This document shows, in pieces, positions 1-4,848 of a stretch of DNA of 7,474 bases. The position numbers and the translations under genes were made by a program. Below the pieces are notes generated by a model, which saw nothing but the letters and a program-made list of their open reading frames with translations, ran no database searches and was not told where the DNA came from. Origin of the DNA: a bacterium (lineage in GTDB: Bacteria > Patescibacteriota > Patescibacteriia > Patescibacteriales > JAKAJF01); assembly GCA_021813875.1 (NCBI GenBank), contig JAKAJF010000045.1, positions 1 through 7,474 of the forward strand, written 5' to 3'. The first letter of the stretch is position 1. Each line of letters opens with the position of its first letter.

Positions 1-1131
1 GAGGGCGGAAAGAAAGATGAATAAATAATTCATGGGGAAGAATAATAAGATTAGGATGGAGGCGGCCATGATGACAATATTGGCGACCGGCAAGGCAGTC
101 CTGAAGAAATCAATCAGATCCACGTCCCGGCCGTCGATCTTCTTGTAAAAATAAGAGTCTCTCAAGGTCTGGAGCGAGGCCGCGCCGACACGGGTGACCA
201 AGAAGAGCGAAGCCCAGAGCCAGGCGGCGGCGGAATCGACGAAAGCCACCAAGGCGGTTGAGGTCCCCATGAGCAGGAGGAAAAAGATGATCATGCCCCT
301 CTCCTTAAGCTTGGTATCGGCCAGATAGCCGACCGGATAAGGCATGATGACGAAGGGGATGAGCATGATGGAAAAGATAAAACCGATGTCTCCCCAAGAA
401 ATTCCCAGGCTCCGCAAATAGAGCGGAGAAAAGATGGTCATGACCGCGTAAAAAGCCTCGAGCGCGAAAGAGATATAATAGATCCTTAAGACGCTCTTTT
501 TCTTCCAAACTTTTCCGAGAAGCTTGCCGACCGTTAATTGTTTTGAAAATTTATGATTGACCCGGCCTAATTTTAAAAAGGTGACTACAAAAATAAGGGC
601 GTTCAACAAGAAGGAGATGACAAAGATGAGATGGAACCCCGAAGTTCCTAAGATGCGCGCCGAAACGAAAGGACCGACGATAAAACCGACATTCATGATG
701 GCCAGATAAAGACCGCGCACTCGTCCGGACATCCGGTCGGTCGAAAAAGATTCCAGGATAATGTCTAAAAAAACAATCTCCAAGACAGAGAGAATGATAT
801 ATAAAATCAAGAGAAAGATTCCCCAGCCCGAGGGCGGCAAGAACATCAAAACCCCGAGAGTAATGAGTTTCAACAAAAAATTTAACAGAAAAGTATAGGA
901 TTTTCCCCAGCGCTTGATCAATTTATGCAGATTAAAAAGGACTAAAAGGACGGTGCCGTAGGCCAAAATATAATAGATCCCGATGTCATCCGTGCCCGAA
1001 GCTTCCTTGAAATAGGAAGAAGTGATGTAAATCAAAAGGGCCTGGGAGAAGCCCAGGAACAAAGATAAATAATCGACCAGGCCGATCTTACCTGCGTCTA
1101 ATTTCTCTTGATGGATGGCGGCTGCTTTCAT
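1..1131 (-). CDS. Major facilitator superfamily (MFS) transporter, 3' end cut by window edge
   Basis: The frame is open from an ATG at 1131 down to base 1, giving 377 residues without a stop; the C-terminus lies outside the window. The protein is a polytopic inner-membrane carrier made of many hydrophobic helices. The loop-plus-helix GRVRGLYLAIMNVGFIVGP (residues 136-154) is a typical MFS signature. A motif-A-like cytoplasmic loop, GYLADTKLKERG (268-279), marks the second half of the fold. About 10-11 membrane segments are covered, so only the last one or two are missing. MFS carriers move small solutes by proton coupling or facilitated exchange; substrate cannot be read from the sequence, and a drug or sugar exporter are both possible. 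The gene is divergent from ychF. The ATG is preferred because an extended -10 box lies directly upstream; no clear Shine-Dalgarno is present apart from a short GGA. Family assignment is firm, substrate unknown. Confidence 0.88.
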   Translation of the reverse strand, partial: MKAAAIHQEKLDAGKIGLVDYLSLFLGFSQALLIYITSSYFKEASGTDDIGIYYILAYGTVLLVLFNLHKLIKRWGKSYTFLLNFLLKLITLGVLMFLPPSGWGIFLLILYIILSVLEIVFLDIILESFSTDRMSGRVRGLYLAIMNVGFIVGPFVSARILGTSGFHLIFVISFLLNALIFVVTFLKLGRVNHKFSKQLTVGKLLGKVWKKKSVLRIYYISFALEAFYAVMTIFSPLYLRSLGISWGDIGFIFSIMLIPFVIMPYPVGYLADTKLKERGMIIFFLLLMGTSTALVAFVDSAAAWLWASLFLVTRVGAASLQTLRDSYFYKKIDGRDVDLIDFFRTALPVANIVIMAASILILLFFPMNYLFIFLSAL

Positions 1132-1140
1132 ATTTTTTCC

Positions 1141-1149
1141 ATTATAACA
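1141..1149 (-). promoter_or_regulatory. Extended -10 promoter of the MFS gene, near-leaderless
   Basis: On the minus strand this reads TGTTATAAT, a perfect extended -10 element (TGn plus TATAAT). The hexamer 17 bp upstream (1164-1169, GTGCCC) is a poor -35, as is tolerated with an extended -10. The -10 ends 9 nt before the ATG at 1131, so transcription should start about 2-3 nt before the start codon, giving an almost leaderless mRNA. Start site is inferred from spacing only. Confidence 0.6.
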
Positions 1150-1152
1150 TAA

Positions 1153-1181
1153 TTGCTTTTTTTGGGCACTTGGCATAGAAT
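1153..1181 (+). promoter_or_regulatory. Promoter of ychF
   Basis: TTGCTT (1153-1158), a 17-bp spacer and TAGAAT (1176-1181) form a good housekeeping-type promoter pointing at ychF. The start would be near 1188, leaving a leader of about 27 nt with no evident Shine-Dalgarno. Its -35 lies 6 bp from the -10 of the divergent MFS promoter, so the two polymerases would compete for nearly the same DNA. Confidence 0.6.
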
Positions 1182-1214
1182 AAAAATACTTAATTTTAGA
1201 TTAACCTTTGCTTT

Positions 1215-2279
1215 ATGCCTTTGTCCATCGGCATCGTCGGCCTGCCCAATGTCGGCAAATCCACCCTCTTCAACGCCATGACCAAGAAGGGCGTCCCGAG
1301 CTCCAATTATCCTTTCTGCACGATCGACCCCAATGTCGGCGTGGTCAAGGTGCCTGACCGGCGGCTCGAAAAGATCGCTGCCGTCTCCAAGCCGGCCAAG
1401 ATCATCAACGCCACCATCGAATTCGTCGACATCGCCGGCCTGGTCAAGGGCGCCCATGCCGGCGAGGGGCTCGGCAACCAATTCCTTTCCCACATCCGCG
1501 AATGCGACGCCATCTGCGAAGTGGTCAGGGAATTTGAAAATAAGGACATCATCCACGTCCACGGCCAGGTCGATCCTGAGAGCGACCGTGAAACGATAAA
1601 TCTGGAGCTGATCTTCGCCGACCTGGCGACCGTCGACAAACGGCTGGAACGGGTCGCCCGCGACGCGAAAAGCGGCGATAAGGAGATGATCAGACTGAAG
1701 GAAGTGCTGGAAAGGCTGAAACCGCATCTGGAAGCCGGGCGGGCGGCCCGGGAGCTCGAACTGACCGACGAAGAAAAACCCTTGATCAAGCACCTGAACC
1801 TCCTGACCGTCAAACCCATCATCTATGTCTTGAATGCCGACGAAAAGTCAGGAGAATTCCAAGCCGGGGATTGGGGTGGCAACGTCATCCGGATCAACGC
1901 CAAGATCGAGGAAGAGATCACCTCTCTTCCTGAAGAGGAACAGGCGGAATTCATCAAAGAGCTCGGACTTTCGGAAAGCGGCCTCGATAAGCTGATCCGC
2001 GCCTCTTACGAACTCTTGGGGCTCATCACTTTCTTCACCACCGGTCCGGACGAGACCCGCGCCTGGACGGCCAAGAAAGACTCCAAAGCGCCGCAAGCGG
2101 CCGCCGTCATCCATACCGATTTCGAGAAGGGCTTCGTAAGGGCCGAAGTCATCAATTGGGAAAAATTCCTCGAAGCCGGTGGCGAGGCCCGCGCCAAGGA
2201 ACTGGGGCTAGTCAGGATCGAAGGCAGGGACTATATCGTCCAGGATGGCGATATCTGTAATTTTCTCATCAATAAATAG
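1215..2279 (+). CDS. ychF: Redox-regulated ATPase YchF (Obg-related, OLA1 family)
   Basis: YchF is a cytoplasmic, ribosome-associated P-loop NTPase of the Obg/TRAFAC class that hydrolyses ATP rather than GTP and is linked to translation and stress responses. At 354 residues it matches the usual length of about 363. Visible motifs: G1 P-loop GLPNVGKS (residues 9-16), the conserved NYPFCTIDPN segment (31-40), G3 DIAG followed by the diagnostic LVKGAHAGEGLGNQFL run (72-91), and the altered G4 motif NADE (207-210). An NxxE at G4 in place of NKxD is the known basis of ATP preference. Residues of about 130-195 are charged and helical (coiled-coil insert). From about residue 270 the protein matches the TGS-like C-terminal domain (FFTTGPDETRAW, then HTDFEKGFVRAEV and the terminal YIVQDGDICNF). 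The ATG at 1215 puts the P-loop at the expected distance. The gene appears complete and normal and is followed by a short GC hairpin. Confidence 0.97.
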   Translation: MPLSIGIVGLPNVGKSTLFNAMTKKGVPSSNYPFCTIDPNVGVVKVPDRRLEKIAAVSKPAKIINATIEFVDIAGLVKGAHAGEGLGNQFLSHIRECDAICEVVREFENKDIIHVHGQVDPESDRETINLELIFADLATVDKRLERVARDAKSGDKEMIRLKEVLERLKPHLEAGRAARELELTDEEKPLIKHLNLLTVKPIIYVLNADEKSGEFQAGDWGGNVIRINAKIEEEITSLPEEEQAEFIKELGLSESGLDKLIRASYELLGLITFFTTGPDETRAWTAKKDSKAPQAAAVIHTDFEKGFVRAEVINWEKFLEAGGEARAKELGLVRIEGRDYIVQDGDICNFLINK

Positions 2280-2280
2280 A

Positions 2281-2316
2281 TCCCCGGCGGCCTGACCGGG
2301 GAAAAGTAATATTTTT
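2281..2316 (+). terminator. Weak hairpin after ychF, possible terminator
   Basis: TCCCCGG (2281-2287) and CCGGGGA (2296-2302) form a 7-bp GC-rich stem with an 8-nt loop, beginning 2 nt after the ychF stop. The T-run (2312-2316) comes about 10 nt after the stem rather than directly behind it, so it is not a textbook intrinsic terminator and may leak into the sigma-factor gene. Confidence 0.4.
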
Positions 2317-2339
2317 CTCATCTAATCGTCATTATAAAT

Positions 2340-2828
2340 ATGGGGCTTGAAGAAAAATTTTTGGCCAGCTACGACCTCTACGCTCCCGCTCTCTTGAGAC
2401 ATATCTTTTTCCGGGTGAATGACTCTGACTTGGCCGAAGAATTGGTCCAAGAAACTTTTTTCAAGGCCTGGCGCCATCTCGCGCTAAAGAACGAGGACAT
2501 AAAAAATCCCAAAGCCTTCCTCTATAGAATCGCCGATAACCTGATAATAGACTCTTATCGCAAAAAGCCGACCCGTCCCCTCTCTTTGGAAGAGCTCGAG
2601 AAAGAGCCTGTCTTCAAGGAAGAAGCCCGGGAGAAAAAATTGGACTTTGAATTTCTGGTCCGCTTCCTCAATCTCCTGAACGAGGAACAAAAAAGGGTCC
2701 TCTTATTACGCTTCGTGGACAATTTAAGCATCTCGGAAATCAGCCGGATAACCGGCAAAACCGCCAACAATATCCGAGTCATTGTCCATCGCGGCCTTCA
2801 GGAATTAAAGAAAAAAAGCCATGTTTGA
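2340..2828 (+). CDS. ECF-type RNA polymerase sigma factor (sigma-70 family, regions 2 and 4)
   Basis: A 162-residue protein with the two-domain layout of extracytoplasmic-function sigma factors. Region 2 spans about residues 10-76; DLAEELVQETFFKAWRHL (30-47) and PKAFLYRIADNLIIDSYRKK (57-76) are the typical core-binding and -10-recognition helices. Region 4 spans about 105-158, with LLNEEQKRVLLLRFVDNLS and the helix-turn-helix ISEISRITGKTANNIRVIVH (131-150) that would contact the -35. No region 1 or 3 is seen. It would direct RNA polymerase to a specific regulon. Its last codons overlap the start of the DUF5667 membrane gene by 8 nt, suggesting translational coupling and a regulatory partnership. 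No Shine-Dalgarno precedes the ATG at 2340, and no convincing promoter was found between it and ychF, so read-through from ychF is possible. Family firm; regulon and signal unknown. Confidence 0.93.
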   Translation: MGLEEKFLASYDLYAPALLRHIFFRVNDSDLAEELVQETFFKAWRHLALKNEDIKNPKAFLYRIADNLIIDSYRKKPTRPLSLEELEKEPVFKEEAREKKLDFEFLVRFLNLLNEEQKRVLLLRFVDNLSISEISRITGKTANNIRVIVHRGLQELKKKSHV

Positions 2829-3870
2829 GATCTTCCAGACAAAAAAAGACCTGAAAAGATTGAAGGATTTGCCCCTGAAGCAAGATTCTTTAGGGCCGAT
2901 CAGGTCTCGCCTTGAAGATTATTTGCGCGCCAACCCCGTAATGAACGCTCAGGAGGGACGTCGTTTTATAATGGAGGGATTTAATTTACTAAATATAAAA
3001 TCTATGCCCGCACTAATCATCGCTCTCATCGTCTTATTGGGAGGAGGAGGTCTGACCTTCGCTTCCCAGAACAGCTTGCCAGGCGACAAACTCTATCCGG
3101 TCAAAACCCTGACCGAAGAGGTCCGCACCGCCATGGCCTTCACTCCGGAGGCTAAAAAGGAGGTCCAGTTGGACATCGCCAAGGAGAAGCTCGATGAAGT
3201 CCAGGCGCTCCTGGCCAAGAAAGGCGTGGAGCCCCGAGGTTTGGACGTGGCCATCTCCAGCCTGGAGAAACACATGAACTCACCGGTCCTGACCCAGGAA
3301 GCCTCGAGCACTCCCGAGGATTCAGGCATCGGCGCCAAAAAGAAAGAATTGCGCCATGAGATCAAAGATGTCGAAGAAAAGATGCGCGCCGCCCGCAAGG
3401 ACGCTCAGGACGAAAGGATCGACGGTTTGATCCAGAAGCTTGATGACCTGGACGAAGAAGATCAGGCCGAAGCCACCTCTACCCCCGAAAACGGAGACGA
3501 GGCGACTTCTACCGAAGCGGTCAGGCCCGACATCAGCCAGACGGAGACCGCTGCCGACATCGCCGAAGCCAAACAGAAAGGCGCCGACCTCAAAGCCGAA
3601 CTGGCCCAAAAGAACGAGACCGGCGACTTCCAGCAATACGACTTCTTCATCGCCAAGGCTGATGCCTTCTTCGCCGAAGGCAAATACTTCCAGGCCGACC
3701 AGGCAGCCAAACAGGCCGAGCAGATGCTCGAACTGACCAAGAAAAAAGCCAAAAATATCCAGGGAGACAAGGCCGACCATCAGGAAGGCCTAAAGAAGGA
3801 AGATTCTCAGGAAAAGCAGGCAGACCAAAATTCGGCCGAACAGGAGAACGAGCAGGAATCGGGCCGATAA
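2821..3870 (+). CDS. DUF5667 single-pass membrane protein, putative anti-sigma partner
   Basis: This 349-residue protein has a basic, probably cytoplasmic N-terminus (1-60), one membrane helix (about 62-81, MPALIIALIVLLGGGGLTF) and a long extracytoplasmic part. Just after the helix, LPGDKLYPVKTLTEEV (86-101) is the hallmark of the DUF5667 family, followed by helices to about residue 150. Three Ser/Thr-Pro-Glu linker motifs (ASSTPE 161-166, ATSTPE 218-223, ATSTEA 228-233) separate a charged coiled-coil region (about 172-215) from a second helical region (about 240-315). The C-terminal tail (316-349) is Gln/Glu/Lys-rich and looks disordered. Its start codon lies within the sigma-factor gene. 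The topology and coupling resemble a membrane anti-sigma factor with an external sensor, but no zinc-binding HxxxCxxC is present, so that role is inferred. An internal start at Met62 would instead give a secreted or anchored DUF5667 protein. Confidence 0.85.
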   Translation: MFEIFQTKKDLKRLKDLPLKQDSLGPIRSRLEDYLRANPVMNAQEGRRFIMEGFNLLNIKSMPALIIALIVLLGGGGLTFASQNSLPGDKLYPVKTLTEEVRTAMAFTPEAKKEVQLDIAKEKLDEVQALLAKKGVEPRGLDVAISSLEKHMNSPVLTQEASSTPEDSGIGAKKKELRHEIKDVEEKMRAARKDAQDERIDGLIQKLDDLDEEDQAEATSTPENGDEATSTEAVRPDISQTETAADIAEAKQKGADLKAELAQKNETGDFQQYDFFIAKADAFFAEGKYFQADQAAKQAEQMLELTKKKAKNIQGDKADHQEGLKKEDSQEKQADQNSAEQENEQESGR

Positions 3871-3872
3871 TA

Positions 3873-3901
3873 TTGACATTTTTTCGGATTTGATGTAAGA
3901 T
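3873..3901 (+). promoter_or_regulatory. Strong promoter of rpsP
   Basis: A perfect TTGACA (3873-3878), a 17-bp spacer and TAAGAT (3896-3901) start 2 nt after the DUF5667 stop codon. The predicted start near 3908 gives a leader of about 28 nt. It separates ribosomal-protein transcription from the sigma/DUF5667 pair. Confidence 0.75.
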
Positions 3902-3924
3902 ATATTGTATTATTATTAATCTTT

Positions 3925-3930
3925 GAGGGA
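3925..3930 (+). promoter_or_regulatory. Shine-Dalgarno of rpsP
   Basis: GAGGGA ends 5 nt before the ATG at 3936, with the GAGG core 7 nt away: normal anti-Shine-Dalgarno pairing distance. It supports this start and contrasts with ychF, the sigma gene and trmD, which lack such a site. Confidence 0.7.
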
Positions 3931-3935
3931 AAAAC

Positions 3936-4322
3936 ATGTTAACAATCAGACTATCAAGAATTGGAAAGAAGAATAAGCCCTTATACAGGCTCATCATTTC
4001 CGAAAAAGCTCGCGATCCGTGGGGAAAAGCCTTAGAAATTTTAGGCTCCTATAACCCGTATACCAAGGAATTGCAAGCCAAGGCCGATAGGATCAACTAT
4101 TGGTTGGCCAAGGGCTCCCAGATGTCTCCGACCGTCAACAACCTACTGTTGGACAAAGGCATCGTCAAAGGAGAAAAAGTAGTCGCTTCCAAGCGCGGCA
4201 AAAAGGCAGTCGCCGAGGAAAAAGCCCAGAAGGAAGCGGAACGGGCTGCTGCTCAGAAGCCGGTAGAAGAGATTCCCGCCGGAACTCCGGCAGAAACTCC
4301 TGTCGAACAGGTTACGGCTTGA
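3936..4322 (+). CDS. rpsP: 30S ribosomal protein S16 with C-terminal extension
   Basis: S16 binds 16S rRNA early in 30S assembly. The N-terminal MLTIRLSRIGKKNKPLYRLI (1-20) is the classic S16 opening strand, followed by the DPWGKALEILGSYNPYT segment (27-43) and DRINYWLAKGSQMSPTV (51-67), all conserved in the family. The core ends near residue 82. The total of 128 residues exceeds the usual 80-90 because of a low-complexity tail rich in Ala, Lys, Glu and Pro (about 83-128), with repeated PAGTPAETP-like turns; such tails are common on S16 and probably flexible. The gene has its own TTGACA/TAAGAT promoter and a real Shine-Dalgarno. It opens the conserved rpsP-khpA-trmD order, and no terminator is seen before khpA, so read-through is likely. 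Confidence 0.97.
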   Translation: MLTIRLSRIGKKNKPLYRLIISEKARDPWGKALEILGSYNPYTKELQAKADRINYWLAKGSQMSPTVNNLLLDKGIVKGEKVVASKRGKKAVAEEKAQKEAERAAAQKPVEEIPAGTPAETPVEQVTA

Positions 4323-4326
4323 TTCA

Positions 4327-4354
4327 TTGACAATTTTAAAAAAATTGGTATAAT
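4327..4354 (+). promoter_or_regulatory. Perfect consensus promoter of khpA
   Basis: TTGACA (4327-4332), a 16-bp spacer and TATAAT (4349-4354), with TGG directly before the -10 making it an extended -10 as well. Both hexamers match the housekeeping sigma consensus exactly. It begins 5 nt after the rpsP stop. The start is predicted near 4361, leaving a leader of about 86 nt. This is the best promoter in the window. Confidence 0.85.
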
Positions 4355-4360
4355 TATTAC

Positions 4361-4446
4361 GATATTCCTGCGATACGGAATGTTTAATTAATAAATATCC
4401 TTTCAAATCGACTTAGATCTTTTTGGAAGAGAAGTAAGAAAAACGT
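4361..4446 (+). other. khpA 5' leader with small alternative hairpins
   Basis: The predicted leader is unusually long for this window. ATTCC (4364-4368) can pair with GGAAT (4377-4381) around an 8-nt loop; alternatively GATATT (4361-4366) can pair with AATATC (4394-4399). The two pairings share bases and so exclude each other. An 8-bp palindrome TTAATTAA lies at 4384-4391. The purine run GGAAGAGAAG (4425-4434) is the only Shine-Dalgarno-like stretch, 12 nt before the ATG. The stems are short, and no known riboswitch class is recognised. Confidence 0.3.
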
Positions 4447-4779
4447 ATGGGAGAAAACAAAGACAGAGAATTCTTGGAATTCTTAGTAAAGTCCATCGTA
4501 GCTCATCCTAACGACGTCGTCGTGGACAGGACCGTTGATGAAAGAGGAGTCCTCTTGACTTTGAAGATCAACCCTGAAGATATGGGTTACGTCATCGGGC
4601 GCAGAGGTCAGACCGCTCAGGCTATCCGAACTTTGTTAAAAATCGTAGGCGCCAAAAATAACGCTCGCGTCAACTTGAAGATCTATGAACCGGAAGGTTC
4701 TCAGAGAGGTCCTCGCAGATCCGAAGCTACTGACACTGCCGACATCGACACTTCTTCGGTAGACGATTTGAAGATCTAA
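4447..4779 (+). CDS. khpA: KH-domain RNA-binding protein KhpA (YlqC family)
   Basis: KhpA is a small cytoplasmic RNA-binding protein which, in firmicutes, pairs with KhpB/EloR and affects cell elongation and small-RNA biology. Here 110 residues hold one KH domain: N-terminal FLEFLVKSIVAHPNDVVVD (9-27), the beta strand GVLLTLKINPEDM (34-46), and the RNA-contacting GxxG loop GRRG (51-54) inside YVIGRRGQTAQAIRTLLKI (48-66). The domain ends near residue 81 (VNLKIYEPEG). A 28-residue tail, Arg/Ser then Asp/Thr-rich (about 83-110), makes it longer than the usual 75-90. Its place directly after rpsP matches the rpsP-ylqC-rimM-trmD order seen across many bacteria. It has its own consensus promoter and is followed by a very strong terminator, so it may be expressed as a high-level single-gene transcript. 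Confidence 0.93.
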   Translation: MGENKDREFLEFLVKSIVAHPNDVVVDRTVDERGVLLTLKINPEDMGYVIGRRGQTAQAIRTLLKIVGAKNNARVNLKIYEPEGSQRGPRRSEATDTADIDTSSVDDLKI

Positions 4780-4789
4780 TCTCTAAGAG

Positions 4790-4839
4790 ATAACATAAAA
4801 CAAAGGCCACGCCAAAACGTGGTTTTTGTTTTATGTTAT
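4790..4839 (+). terminator. 22-bp terminator hairpin after khpA
   Basis: The 5' arm (4790-4811) and 3' arm (4818-4839) pair over 22 bp, with two G-T wobbles and no mismatches, around the 6-nt loop CCAAAA. The core is CCACG/CGTGG, flanked by A-rich and T-rich arms, so the T-run (4823-4832) forms part of the stem as well as the U-tract. The A-rich 5' arm would act as a U-tract on the other strand. The 3' arm overlaps the trmD -10 box. An 11-nt palindrome (4780-4790, TCTCTAAGAGA) lies just before it. Confidence 0.85.
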
Positions 4840-4842
4840 AAT
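4834..4842 (+). promoter_or_regulatory. Extended -10 promoter of trmD, leaderless
   Basis: TGTTATAAT (TGn + TATAAT at 4837-4842) ends 6 nt before the trmD ATG, so transcription is predicted to start at about the A of the ATG (4849). No good -35 is found at 16-18 bp; those bases are the loop and 3' arm of the khpA terminator. It is the same 9-mer as the MFS promoter. Confidence 0.65.
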
Positions 4843-4848
4843 TGAAGC

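Noticed and set aside
305..508. Minus-strand ORF of 67 residues
   Set aside because: It is an out-of-frame reading within the MFS gene on the same strand; the MFS frame has clear membrane helices and family motifs.
1128..1793. Long minus-strand ORF (221 residues) opposite ychF
   Set aside because: It is antisense to the conserved GTPase domain of ychF; length is explained by the GC-rich codon pattern of ychF, and no family motif is visible.
2333..2338. TATAAA just before the sigma-factor ATG as a leaderless -10
   Set aside because: It ends only 1 nt before the ATG, so transcription would start inside the coding region; no matching -35 is present.
2967..2972. TATAAT inside the DUF5667 gene
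   Set aside because: No -35 at 16-18 bp and no TGn extension; probably chance, though an internal start at Met51 or Met62 cannot be fully excluded.
3322..3780. Minus-strand ORFs opposite the DUF5667 gene (up to 152 residues)
   Set aside because: Shadows of a charged, repetitive coding region; no motif and no start signals.
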